Assembly (NCBI GenBank): GCA_963756025.1
Contig: CAVWMF010000007.1
Span: forward strand, 310,001 to 374,000
Reading direction: 5' to 3'
Length of the DNA stretch: 64,000 nt
From: Bog-473 sp963756025
Lineage (GTDB): Bacteria; Actinomycetota; Acidimicrobiia; Acidimicrobiales; RAAP-2
The translations under genes were made by a program, and so were the position numbers. Shown here in pieces: positions 52,046 to 60,338 of this stretch (the first letter of the stretch is position 1; each line of letters starts with the position of its first letter). Under the pieces are notes generated by a model. The model was not told the origin of the DNA. It ran no database searches and worked only from the letters and a program-made list of their open reading frames with translations.

Positions 52046-52960
52046 ATGACCACCTACACCTTCGACGGCCGCGTCGCCGTCGTGACGGGCGCCGGACGAG
52101 GTATCGGGCGGGCCTATGCGCGCCTTCTCGCCGAACGCGGTGCCCGGGTCGTGGTCAACGATCTCGGAGGCACGATGGAAGGTGTCGGGCACGATGCCGG
52201 GCCGGCGCAGGGCGTCGTCGACGAAATCGTCGGCGTCGGTGGATGCGCCATCCCCGACACCAGTGACGTGTCAACAGTTGCCGGAGGTCAAGCGCTCATC
52301 GACGCCGCAGTGGGCGAGTTCGAACGGATCGACATCGTCGTCAACAACGCCGGCAACATCCGGTGGGGCGGACTCCCCGAAGCCGACGTGGACAATCTCG
52401 AGAGCCACCTGGCGGTGCATGTCGGCGGATCGTTCAACACCACGCGAGCCGCCTGGCCGCACATGGTGGAGCAAGGGTACGGGCGTGTGGTCATGACGAC
52501 GTCCACGGGCATGTTCGGCCTGGCCAACAACCTCGGCTACGCCACCGCGAAAGCGGCCGTCGTCGGGATGACCCGCAGTCTCACCGTCGCCGGCCGGCCG
52601 CATGGGATCAAGATCAATCTCGTTGCCCCGAACGCATGGACGCGGATGGCAGGGGCAGTGGACGGGCTGACACAGGCCACCCCCGAGCAGATGGAACCGG
52701 AGCTTGTCGCGCCCATGGTCGCCTTCCTCGCCCACGAAGCGTGTACTGCCAGCGGAGAGATCTACCTGGCGGGTGGTGGGCGCTTCGCCCGCATCTTCAT
52801 CGCAGCGACGCCGGGGTTCCTGCCGGCGCGGTCAGAGCACACGACCGTCGAAGATATTGCGGAGAACTGGGCCGCTATCAACGACGAGTCCGGCTACTAC
52901 GTCCCCGCCGACCTCCTGGACTGGTCTGCGCACTACATGTCACATCGGGCATCCGGCTGA
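52046..52960 (+). CDS. SDR dehydrogenase, multifunctional-enzyme-type
   Basis: 304-residue SDR. TGAGRGIGRAYARLLAERGARVVVNDLGG (acidic after beta-2: NAD), VNNAGNIRW, and YATAKAAVVGM as YxxxK; an extended C-terminus after EIYLAGGGRFARIFIAATPGF fits the peroxisomal MFE-2-like (R)-hydroxyacyl-CoA dehydrogenase group rather than FabG. GAGGAT precedes the ATG. Tenth-base spacing to the VOC gene; converges on the cyclase. Confidence 0.88.
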   Translation: MTTYTFDGRVAVVTGAGRGIGRAYARLLAERGARVVVNDLGGTMEGVGHDAGPAQGVVDEIVGVGGCAIPDTSDVSTVAGGQALIDAAVGEFERIDIVVNNAGNIRWGGLPEADVDNLESHLAVHVGGSFNTTRAAWPHMVEQGYGRVVMTTSTGMFGLANNLGYATAKAAVVGMTRSLTVAGRPHGIKINLVAPNAWTRMAGAVDGLTQATPEQMEPELVAPMVAFLAHEACTASGEIYLAGGGRFARIFIAATPGFLPARSEHTTVEDIAENWAAINDESGYYVPADLLDWSAHYMSHRASG

Positions 52961-52979
52961 CGGCTCGACGTGGTCCTTC

Positions 52980-53912
52980 TCACTTCAGCGCCATCGGCGT
53001 GATGGGTGAGCCGACCGAGCCGGTGACCTTGAGTCCCGGGGCGCAGAAGAGGAAGTCCCACACGCCGTCCTGTTCGCAATCGGCCGCCAATTCTTCGAAA
53101 TTGAACATTTCGCCCAGGGTCAGTCCCATGTCGCGGATCGTGACCTGGTGGAACGGGATGCTGCCGCCGACCGGACTCGGCCAAACCTCGCAGGCCCAGT
53201 TGTCGAGGGCCAGAGCCGCGACCTCGCGCTCGTACAACCACCGGCAACTGTCGAGGCCGGGACCCGGCTCGTCGCCCATGAAATGAGCCTTGTCACCCTC
53301 GAGGAACCATTGATACGAGCCGGTCCGCACCAACAGGATGTCGCCCGACTCGACCCGTACCCCCTGGAGCTCCTCGGCCGCCGACAGATCGGCCGAGGTG
53401 ATCTCGTACGAGTCCTCGAGCCGATCGACGCCCTTCAACCTCGCAATGTCGAGGAGGACGCCGCGTGAGATCAAATGCTCCACGGCCTTGGCGAAGGAAT
53501 TGCGGGTGGCCCCGGCCATATTGTTGACGGCTCGTGCCGGTACGTTGTTGTAGAAGAAACCTCCGTAACCCACATGCGCCAAGCTGTCCCATTGGGTGGC
53601 CGCCTGAAGCCCCATGATCACCATGTCGTCAGCGGACATCATGCCGTCCGGGGCAGCTGCAGTATCCGAAGGCAGGAACGTCATGACGTGGACGGGGTTG
53701 ATCCGGAACCCTCCGGGTAAGAACGGCCCGTCCTTGTCGAACGGCATCCCGAGGTCGAAGTTCTTCCCGGTCTTCACCAACTTGGCGGCCTGCACCCGCT
53801 TCTCGGGTGTCACGTAGTTGAGTGTCCCGATCTCGTCGTCCTCACCCCACCGGCCCCAGTTGTTCAGCTCCTTGCCGAGTTCATGGTGCGGCCACGTCTT
53901 CTCTTGACTCAC
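52980..53912 (-). CDS. Cyclase-family protein (kynurenine-formamidase-like)
   Basis: 310 residues, PF04199-type fold. The GTG at 53912 has GGAGGGG ahead; upstream TTG at 53924 is less likely. Metal motif is in ATQWDSLAHVGYGG (HxxxDxxxH-type histidine and Asp), and DDEIGTLNYVTPEKR, ISRGVLLDIARLKG, SGDILLVRTGSYQWF are characteristic. Members hydrolyse amides, lactones or cyclic hemiacetals. A second, similar protein is at 61639. It has a TetR-type operator upstream (53968). Confidence 0.87.
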   Translation of the reverse strand: MSQEKTWPHHELGKELNNWGRWGEDDEIGTLNYVTPEKRVQAAKLVKTGKNFDLGMPFDKDGPFLPGGFRINPVHVMTFLPSDTAAAPDGMMSADDMVIMGLQAATQWDSLAHVGYGGFFYNNVPARAVNNMAGATRNSFAKAVEHLISRGVLLDIARLKGVDRLEDSYEITSADLSAAEELQGVRVESGDILLVRTGSYQWFLEGDKAHFMGDEPGPGLDSCRWLYEREVAALALDNWACEVWPSPVGGSIPFHQVTIRDMGLTLGEMFNFEELAADCEQDGVWDFLFCAPGLKVTGSVGSPITPMALK

Positions 53913-53967
53913 GTTCCCCTCCAATGTGCACGCAGTAACCGCCTACCGAAGCACTCTCGATGAGGCA

Positions 53968-53987
53968 TGTACTGACTGGACGGTCCA
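53968..53987. promoter_or_regulatory. TetR-type operator upstream of cyclase gene
   Basis: ATGTACTGACTGGACGGTCC, matching the TGTACYGACYGG core of the other sites; located 55 bases before the cyclase start on the minus strand. No strong -10 was matched. Confidence 0.4.
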
Positions 53988-54041
53988 AACTTACTCCAGG
54001 CCTCCCCGCCGTGCGCGTGACGCCCTGTCAGATCGCCCGCG

Positions 54042-55598
54042 TCATGATCGCCCGCGAAGTTCGCGCTTGAGGACCTTCCCGGAGGGATTCCTCGGCAGGG
54101 CGTCGATGAGTATGACGGCTTTCGGGGTCTTGAACCGGGCGAGTTGCCGCCGACAATGGGCAAGCAGTTCGTCGGGCGTCGTGGTCGCGTCCGGGCTCAC
54201 GACCACGTACGCCACCGGGACCTCACCCCAACGGGCGTCCGGACGGCCGACCACGGCCGCCTCGAGGACAGCTGCGTGCTCGTAGAGAACGCGCTCGATT
54301 TCGGAGCTGGCGATGTTCTCGCCGCCGGACACGATCATGTCCTTCAATCGATCGACGATATAGAGGTAGCCGTCGTCATCCTTCAGGCCTATGTCCCCGG
54401 TGTGGAACCAGCCCCCAGCGAACGCGGCGCTCGTGGCATCTTCATCGCGCCAATAACCCTTGAACACCTTGGGGCCGCGAAGAACGACCTCTCCCCGCTC
54501 ACCGGGCGGCAGTGAAGATCCGTGTTCGTCCCAAATGTCGACCTCGAGGTACTGGCACGGCCTCCCGACACTTCCTACTTTGGATCGGGTGCTTGCACGG
54601 TCGAGAAAGGTGTCACCCGAGACCGTTTCGGTGAGGCCATAGGCGTCAGCGAACCACGCGGCCGGAAATGCCCTTTGCAGGCGCTCAATGAAGGGGATCG
54701 GCATCTTCTCCCCACCGCCGATGAGGAGCCGCACCGAAGAAAGATCGCGCTCCTCAATGCGCGGCAGGTCAAGCACGGCCCGAACCATCGATGGCGCCAT
54801 CCACACGGTGGTGACCCGGGATCGCTCAATCTCATCGACGACTCTCTCGGGGTCGAAGGTGGCGTGGAGGATCGTCGTCGCGCCCACTGCGATCAACGAC
54901 GTCGTCGTCAGGTCAAGGGCGCCGACGTGATACAGCGGCCCGCAAGCCAGCCCGACGTCCGCCTCGGTGAATCCGAACTCGGAGATATGCGCGTAATTCT
55001 TCCAGGCCAGATTGGCGTACGTGATCATGACGCCTTTTGGTCGACCGGTCGTTCCCGACGTGTACATCAGCCGGTGGATATCGTCACCCTCGGTGCGCGC
55101 CCGCACGGAAGGATCTGCGGCAGCCGGGAGCTCGGAGAATTGCTGCCAACCATCCACGCTCGTCGGCGAAAGAACGACCCGTATGAGCTGGTCCACTTCC
55201 TTCGTCGCTTCATTCGCCGGTTCGACCAATGCACCATCGCAGACCAGAGCGCGTGCTTCGGAGTGCTCGAGGATGAACCGGATCTCGGCCGGTGCAAGCC
55301 GCCAGTTGAGCGGCATCACGATCGACCCGAGGTAATTGGCCCCGAAGATCGTGATCAGGAACTCGACGTTGTTGTACGAGAGCAAACCGACGACGTCGCC
55401 GGAGCTCACACCTCGCTCGTGCAGTCCCGCAGCCACTGCGGCGGATCTCTCGACGATTTCGCCGTAGGTCACGATGTCATCCCTGAAGACGGCGAAGGGC
55501 TTGTCCGGCGTGCGTTTCGCATGATGCTCGAGCACTCCGAACCAGTTCATGTCGGGTCGCATCATCGACCGTGGGTCTTCCAGCCGTTCTCCGCTCAT
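54042..55598 (-). CDS. Acyl-CoA synthetase (AMP-dependent)
   Basis: 518-residue CoA ligase starting MSGERLEDPRSMMRP at ATG 55598, where the stop of the SDR overlaps it (ATGA). A longer open frame upstream is only the SDR. RLMYTSGTTGRPKGVMITYANLAWKNYAH (phosphate loop), YGLTETVSG, GYWRDEDATSAAFAGGWFHTGDIG, KDMIVSGGENIASSEIE and NPSGKVLKRELR (lysine). Part of a minus-strand operon with TauD, SDR upstream; substrate likely an acid released by lactone hydrolysis. Confidence 0.88.
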   Translation of the reverse strand: MSGERLEDPRSMMRPDMNWFGVLEHHAKRTPDKPFAVFRDDIVTYGEIVERSAAVAAGLHERGVSSGDVVGLLSYNNVEFLITIFGANYLGSIVMPLNWRLAPAEIRFILEHSEARALVCDGALVEPANEATKEVDQLIRVVLSPTSVDGWQQFSELPAAADPSVRARTEGDDIHRLMYTSGTTGRPKGVMITYANLAWKNYAHISEFGFTEADVGLACGPLYHVGALDLTTTSLIAVGATTILHATFDPERVVDEIERSRVTTVWMAPSMVRAVLDLPRIEERDLSSVRLLIGGGEKMPIPFIERLQRAFPAAWFADAYGLTETVSGDTFLDRASTRSKVGSVGRPCQYLEVDIWDEHGSSLPPGERGEVVLRGPKVFKGYWRDEDATSAAFAGGWFHTGDIGLKDDDGYLYIVDRLKDMIVSGGENIASSEIERVLYEHAAVLEAAVVGRPDARWGEVPVAYVVVSPDATTTPDELLAHCRRQLARFKTPKAVILIDALPRNPSGKVLKRELRGRS

Positions 55599-56431
55599 AC
55601 GAGAAGGTATCCCCCGTCGACGTTGAGCACGGTCCCCGTGACGAAGGCCGCCGCATCCGAGGCGAGGAACTGAAAGGCCCCAGTCAGGTCGGAGGAGCGG
55701 CCCCAGCGCTTGAGGGCGGTGTGCTCCATGACGACCTCCGAAAGATGGTCGTTGCTGGTCCAGGCCTGGGCCAAGGGCGAATCGAACCAGCCCGGCGCCA
55801 CCACGTTGACGGTGATTCCCGCCGGGGCCAGATCGAGCGCAAGTCCCTTGGCCAGACCGACGAGGCCGGCCTTGGACGCGCTGTACGCAGCTAGTCCCTT
55901 GCCGGGCCGTTCTCCGAGCACCGACCCGGTGAAGATGAGCCGGCCGCCGTCGCTCATGATCCGCGCCGCGGCCCGGGCCCCGAGGAAAGCTCCGGTGAGG
56001 TTGACGTCGATCACCTCGCGGAAGACCCCCGGTGCGGTCGCGAGCGGGCCGGCCACGATCGGGGAAACGCCGGCGTTGGAGATCCACACATCGACGCCAC
56101 CCCACTCCGCCACGGTCGCATCAGCCACGGCCTCGTTGAACGCCGCATCGCGCACATCGCCACTCAGGACGAGCGTGGGTCCGGCGAGGGTGGCTGCTAC
56201 CGCTTTGAGGTCGCTTTCGGTCCGCGCCACGAGTGCCACCATGGCCCCGGCCCGGGAGAAGGCGTGCGCGACCAATTCGCCCAGGCCCCGTGAAGCCCCG
56301 GTGATCACCACCCGCTTGCCGCGCACGCCTCCCACGCTCGGGAGCGCGTCGGGGATCTCCATCCGCTGGGGCGTCACGTCGTCCACATTCGTGCTTCGAG
56401 CGAGGGAGGCGCTATTCGATCGGCTCGTCAC
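55595..56431 (-). CDS. SDR dehydrogenase
   Basis: 278 residues from the GTG at 56431; homology starts at VRGKRVVITGASRGLGELVAHAF near residue 36, so a shorter start such as ATG 56362 is possible. TGASRGLG, WISNAGVSPI, FTGSVLGERPGKGLAAYSASKAGLVGL (YxxxK) and DLTGAFQFLASDAAAFVTG are intact. Overlaps the TauD gene end by 20 bases and the ligase start by four. Confidence 0.87.
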   Translation of the reverse strand: MTSRSNSASLARSTNVDDVTPQRMEIPDALPSVGGVRGKRVVITGASRGLGELVAHAFSRAGAMVALVARTESDLKAVAATLAGPTLVLSGDVRDAAFNEAVADATVAEWGGVDVWISNAGVSPIVAGPLATAPGVFREVIDVNLTGAFLGARAAARIMSDGGRLIFTGSVLGERPGKGLAAYSASKAGLVGLAKGLALDLAPAGITVNVVAPGWFDSPLAQAWTSNDHLSEVVMEHTALKRWGRSSDLTGAFQFLASDAAAFVTGTVLNVDGGYLLV

Positions 56432-57254
56432 CGAGGAGACTGGTACGGATCATCTCCCGGGGCGAGTCCGAACGGTACGGCTCCACGCGGTGCAACACGC
56501 CGCGGTTGTCCCAGATGACTGTGTCCCCGAGACGCCATTCATGGCGATACACGGAATCGGGCGTTGTCGAGCGCCCGAGGAGATCGTCCAACAACGACCT
56601 CCCCGCAGCCGGATCCATGCCGACCACGCTGTCCGTCGTCGCGCCGAGCACCAGTGAGTTGCGGCCCGACCGATGTCGCCAGACCAGCGGATGCTCTCTG
56701 ACCAGGCCACGGCTCCAACTCGCCTCCTGCTCCGGCGTCGGGTTCGACGTCACGAGCCGCTGGGTCGCGCCGAGGGTGTGGCGCACCCGGAGCTTCCCAT
56801 AACGCTCCCTCTCGTCGGATGTCAGACAGTCGTACGCGGCGTACGTGCTGGCGAACTCCGTCTGCCCTCCATTGTCAGCCAGGGCGACTGCCGAAAGGAC
56901 GGTGGCCGCCTGCGGGTTCTGACCCTTCGGGAGCGTGCAGCCGTCGATGTGCCACGAGAAGGTTCCTCGCAGGTACTCGGCGGAAAGGCTCTTCGCGGGG
57001 TCGAGCGTGACCAGCATGATGCCCGGAACGGCGCCCCGCCCGACCGAGTAGTCGACATTTCCGAGCCGCTCGCAGAGCGCGACCTGGGATTCCGGGCCCA
57101 GCTCGAGTCTCGGGAAGACGAGGACGCCATTTTCCTCCAGCGCGACGAGGATCTCCTCCGCCAACGACTCGTCGTGCAAGAGACGGTCCGCATCCAACCC
57201 GGCCACTTCCGCTCCGACGTTGTTCGTCAGCCTGTTGAGCGTCAATGTGCTCAT
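56412..57254 (-). CDS. TauD/TfdA family Fe(II)/2-oxoglutarate dioxygenase
   Basis: 280 residues from ATG 57254 (AAAGGG six bases ahead; the ATG at 57260 is too close). Iron site WHIDGCTLP (HxD) and distal histidine in DNRGVLHRVEPY, plus the 2-oxoglutarate arginine in REMIRTSL. Hydroxylates an unactivated carbon, coupled to oxoglutarate decarboxylation; family members act on sulfonates, 2,4-D and other acids. Between two SDRs in the operon, it probably prepares a hydroxyl for the adjacent SDR. Confidence 0.88.
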   Translation of the reverse strand: MSTLTLNRLTNNVGAEVAGLDADRLLHDESLAEEILVALEENGVLVFPRLELGPESQVALCERLGNVDYSVGRGAVPGIMLVTLDPAKSLSAEYLRGTFSWHIDGCTLPKGQNPQAATVLSAVALADNGGQTEFASTYAAYDCLTSDERERYGKLRVRHTLGATQRLVTSNPTPEQEASWSRGLVREHPLVWRHRSGRNSLVLGATTDSVVGMDPAAGRSLLDDLLGRSTTPDSVYRHEWRLGDTVIWDNRGVLHRVEPYRSDSPREMIRTSLLGDEPIE

Positions 57255-57308
57255 AGCCATCCCTTTCGTATTGGTTCGCCGCGTCCACAGGAATTCGACA
57301 TCTCCGGC

Positions 57309-58055
57309 TCAGGTGACATAGGTGCCGCCGTTGACGCTCAAGGTCTGCCCGGTGATGTAACTCGCTTCTTCGGAACACAAGAACGCGCACGCGGCCGCGA
57401 TATCGTCACCTGTCCCCACGCGCCCGACGGGGATGTTCCGAGCCATGGCGTCAACGCCACCCAGCGCCCCGGCCGCTTGCCATTCCTGGACCATCGGGGT
57501 ATCGATACTTGAAGGCGCGATGTTGTTGACGGTGATCCCCGAGGCCGCGAATTCCAGAGCCAACGTCTTCGCCAGGGCGATCACGCCACCTTTCGACGAC
57601 GCGTAGTGTGCCATCCGGGGGGCACCGCGCTGTGCACTGGAGGACGAGATGAGCACGACGCGTCCCCACTTTGCTTCTTCCATGTCAGGCAGCACGGCCT
57701 GCACGCAGTGGAAGGTACCCGTCAGGTTGATCGCAAGCACACGATTCCAAGATTCCAGCGTGATGTCGCCAAATCGCTCGAACTTCGCGACACCGGCACT
57801 GGTCACCAGAATCCCGATGGGCCCGAATTCGCGCCGCGCCAATTCCATCGCGCCATCGACATCGCCGCGATCGCTGACGTCAGCCTGACTCGCGACCACG
57901 CGTGCCCCTTCCTCTCGCAATTCCTTCGCGACCTGTTCGGCCGCCTCGCCGTTCACGTCGACGACGACGACCGCATCCCCCCGTCGCGCCAAGTGCTGGA
58001 CGATGGAGCGGCCCATGCCGGAACCTCCTCCGGTAACAACGGCAACATGCATCAC
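57309..58055 (-). CDS. SDR dehydrogenase, FabG-like
   Basis: 248 residues. Starts GTG 58055 (GTGA overlap with the CMD stop) or ATG 58052. TGGGSGMG, VTSAGVAKFERFGD, SSSSAQRGAPRMAHYASSKGG (YxxxK), ISP-type ITGQTLSVNGGTYVT at the end. Similar to the SDR at 10259. Coupled to the CMD gene upstream, followed by the TauD gene after about 50 bases. Confidence 0.88.
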   Translation of the reverse strand: MMHVAVVTGGGSGMGRSIVQHLARRGDAVVVVDVNGEAAEQVAKELREEGARVVASQADVSDRGDVDGAMELARREFGPIGILVTSAGVAKFERFGDITLESWNRVLAINLTGTFHCVQAVLPDMEEAKWGRVVLISSSSAQRGAPRMAHYASSKGGVIALAKTLALEFAASGITVNNIAPSSIDTPMVQEWQAAGALGGVDAMARNIPVGRVGTGDDIAAACAFLCSEEASYITGQTLSVNGGTYVT

Positions 58056-58642
58056 GTGGTCCCTTCATTCGATTGAACGACATCTGACTCGACCCTAAAG
58101 GATCGGAGGGCCATCGCCAAGGTTTCGTACGCTCCCACGGTGAAGACCAGATCCATGAGTTGGCGCTGGTCGAGGTGTCGCGTCAGGTTCGTCCATGTCC
58201 CGTCACTGATCTGCGCCCCGTCGAGGAGCTCGTCGACGGACCGGAGCAAGGAGCGATCCGACATTTCCCATTCCGGATCCTCCGGGCCTTCGGCGATCCG
58301 GCTGATCTCCTCGGCCGTCAGTCCAGCGACCGCACCGAGACGCACATGCTGGGCCCACTCGTACTCGCACCTCCTGCGGACGGCGACCCGGAGGATGAGG
58401 ATCTCGCGCGTACGAGGGGGCAGGCTCGATCTGAAGAGGAGGTGACCGTTGAAGGTGAGATACGCCTTGGCCAGCTCGGGGTAGCAGGCGAACGTGCCCA
58501 GGAGATTGCCCGGGTCCCGGCGCCCTTGCGGTGGCGAAGGGGCACCTCCACTGCCAGCGGGCCGAAACGCAGCAAGTGCCTCGTGCATCGCCGGGGGCCA
58601 TTCGGCGAGCGTCCGGGGCCGGATACGGGGCGTCGGGGTCAT
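58052..58642 (-). CDS. Carboxymuconolactone decarboxylase (AhpD-like) family protein
   Basis: 196-residue paralog of the CMD protein at 17307: LTFNGHLLFRSSLPPRTREILILRVAVRRRCEYEWAQHVRLG, then GLTAEEISRIAEGPED and LVFTVGAYETLAMALRSF. The CxxC of AhpD is again missing. First gene of the minus-strand operon CMD-SDR-TauD-SDR-ligase, whose promoter with a TetR-like operator is at 58716-58744. Presence of the same paralog beside both oxygenase sets suggests a common step. Confidence 0.87.
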   Translation of the reverse strand: MTPTPRIRPRTLAEWPPAMHEALAAFRPAGSGGAPSPPQGRRDPGNLLGTFACYPELAKAYLTFNGHLLFRSSLPPRTREILILRVAVRRRCEYEWAQHVRLGAVAGLTAEEISRIAEGPEDPEWEMSDRSLLRSVDELLDGAQISDGTWTNLTRHLDQRQLMDLVFTVGAYETLAMALRSFRVESDVVQSNEGTT

Positions 58643-58715
58643 CGCTGCAGCACCGACGGGTGGCTGCTTTCGAGATCTGGCACTGCCTGTTCCCCTCTTC
58701 CCGCTCTATGCTGGG

Positions 58716-58744
58716 ATTCTAGACCGACCGGTCAGTTCAGGCAA
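58716..58744 (-). promoter_or_regulatory. Promoter with TetR-type operator inside spacer, before CMD operon
   Basis: Minus strand: TTGCCT (58739-58744), 17-base spacer containing ACTGACCGGTCGGT, TAGAAT (58716-58721). The palindrome is near perfect, centred on ACCGGT, so a bound dimer would cover the spacer. Confidence 0.6.
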
Positions 58745-58773
58745 TTGACGCGCAGGGATCGAGCCACTGCAAT
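58745..58773 (+). promoter_or_regulatory. Divergent plus-strand promoter for SDR at 58827
   Basis: TTGACG (58745-58750), 17 bases, TGCAAT (58768-58773). Its -35 abuts the -35 of the minus-strand promoter (58744/58745), so the single operator could control both directions. Confidence 0.48.
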
Positions 58774-58826
58774 GCGTCCCTGTCGAGGCGGAACAATGAA
58801 CAGAGTCCACAGGTACGAGGAGCGAA

Positions 58827-59573
58827 ATGGGTAGCCACGGAAGAGTCATTGCGGTCCTGGGCGCCGGAGGATCCCTCGGCGCCGCCATTTCCCAGCAACT
58901 GGCCGGTGAAGCCCTCGCCGGTCTGGTCCTGAGTGACATCAGTGGCCCCTCCCTCGAGGCCACGATCGACGGAATGCCCGAGGAGGCGTCCCCGATCGAA
59001 TCCGTGCTCGCCGATGTCAGCGACTTCGATCAGGTCGAAGCCGTTGTCGCTCGCACCGTGGAGCGTTTCGGCCGCCTCGACGTGTTGATCAGCAACGCCG
59101 GCGTGCTGTCGCCGAATGGGCGCATTCACAATTTGGCCACAGAGGACTGGGAGCGTGCGTTCCGGGTCAACGTCATGGGCCCGGTCAATGCCATCCGTGC
59201 CGCAGTTGTCCCGATGCGCGAACAGAAGGCCGGATCCATCATCCTCACGGCATCCGTTTCCGGCCTTACCGCGTGGTCGCACGCGTCACCGTACTGCGTG
59301 ACGAAAGCCGGCGTCATCCACCTGGCGAAGGTGGCGGCCGTGGAATACGCCCGCGATGGGATACGCGTCAACTGCGTGTGCCCCGGAACGTTCGTCTCGC
59401 AAATGCATGCCGATCTCCCCGCCACGGCCCTGGACGCGATAGGCGCGAAGCACCCACTGGGCCTGGGTTCACCCAATGACCTCGTCGGGGCGTACTCGTA
59501 TCTGGCCGGTGAGGCCTCCCGCTGGACAACCGGCTCGGCCATTGTCGTCGACGGCGGGTACTCCGCCCCTTAG
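58827..59573 (+). CDS. SDR dehydrogenase
   Basis: 248 residues. ATG 58827 has GAGGAG ahead. Glycine motif GAGGSLGAAISQQL (GxxGxxG form), ISNAGVLSPNGR, SVSGLTAWSHASPYCVTKAG (YxxxK) and VNCVCPGTFVSQM. It ends converging on the TetR gene. Divergent from the CMD operon and sharing its operator, so probably part of the same pathway. Confidence 0.87.
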   Translation: MGSHGRVIAVLGAGGSLGAAISQQLAGEALAGLVLSDISGPSLEATIDGMPEEASPIESVLADVSDFDQVEAVVARTVERFGRLDVLISNAGVLSPNGRIHNLATEDWERAFRVNVMGPVNAIRAAVVPMREQKAGSIILTASVSGLTAWSHASPYCVTKAGVIHLAKVAAVEYARDGIRVNCVCPGTFVSQMHADLPATALDAIGAKHPLGLGSPNDLVGAYSYLAGEASRWTTGSAIVVDGGYSAP

Positions 59574-59604
59574 TTATCGCGCGACGCTCGACCCGGTCAT
59601 CAGG

Positions 59605-60270
59605 TCAGGTCTCTGCGAAAGCTCGCGGTTCTCCATCTGCGCCGGTGAGCGGTTCCAGAGCTGCTGGGTTGGCCATGCCCCACACGAAGATGTCGGCGAA
59701 TGACGCTGCGATCTCGCTCGCGGAAAGACGTCCGTCCCCCTTCAGCCAAAGGTAGGTGTAATTGTGCATGCCGAGCCAGGCACGCGCCGACAGTCGAGGG
59801 TCACGTTGCCGAAAGTGCCCGGACCGGGCGCCCGCCTCGAAAACCGCCTCGACGCGTCGCTCGTACTCCCTACGGCGCTTTCGGAACTGCTCCGCCCGCT
59901 CACCCGTCAGCGCATGGAACTCGTGCAAGAACACCCACACGTGATCGGGGTAGCGGACGATGACATCGAGCAGCTCTTGGCCGAGCAGCGCCAATTGCTC
60001 GGGTGGCGTTCCGCCGGCGAGTGCGACCCGGTCAGCACCGAGGAGGACCTCGTCCATGACGCGATCGTGGATGGCGGCGAGTAGCTCTTCCTTGGACCCG
60101 ATGTAGTAGTACAGGGCGCCTTTTCCGAGTTGGTTGGCCTCGCAGAGCTCGATCGTGCTCGTGGCGTGATACCCACGTTGGGCGAAGACGTTCGCCGACA
60201 GGTCGATGATGGCCTCACGCCGCACGTGCCATTTCGCGCTTCGCCGGGATTCGTTCTTATCCTGTGGCAT
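59605..60270 (-). CDS. TetR-family transcriptional regulator, candidate master repressor of right-hand regulon
   Basis: 221 residues. HTH: IDLSANVFAQRGYHATSTIELCEANQLGKGALYYYIGSKEELLAAIHDRV. C-terminal ligand domain ends AASFADIFVWGMANP. ATG 60270. It resembles the lipid-regulating TetR group (KstR2-like sequence LSANVFAQRGY and GKGALYYYIGSKEELL). It sits between the CMD promoter (58.7 kb) and the dehydrogenase/cyclase promoters (61.5 kb), which carry the shared TGACCGGTCGG element, making it the best candidate to bind it. Confidence 0.87.
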   Translation of the reverse strand: MPQDKNESRRSAKWHVRREAIIDLSANVFAQRGYHATSTIELCEANQLGKGALYYYIGSKEELLAAIHDRVMDEVLLGADRVALAGGTPPEQLALLGQELLDVIVRYPDHVWVFLHEFHALTGERAEQFRKRRREYERRVEAVFEAGARSGHFRQRDPRLSARAWLGMHNYTYLWLKGDGRLSASEIAASFADIFVWGMANPAALEPLTGADGEPRAFAET

Positions 60271-60338
60271 CTCTAGCCTTACCTCGGCTGGTCACCGTAT
60301 CCCCAACTGTAGCAGGGAGCATCTTGACGAAGGCACCC

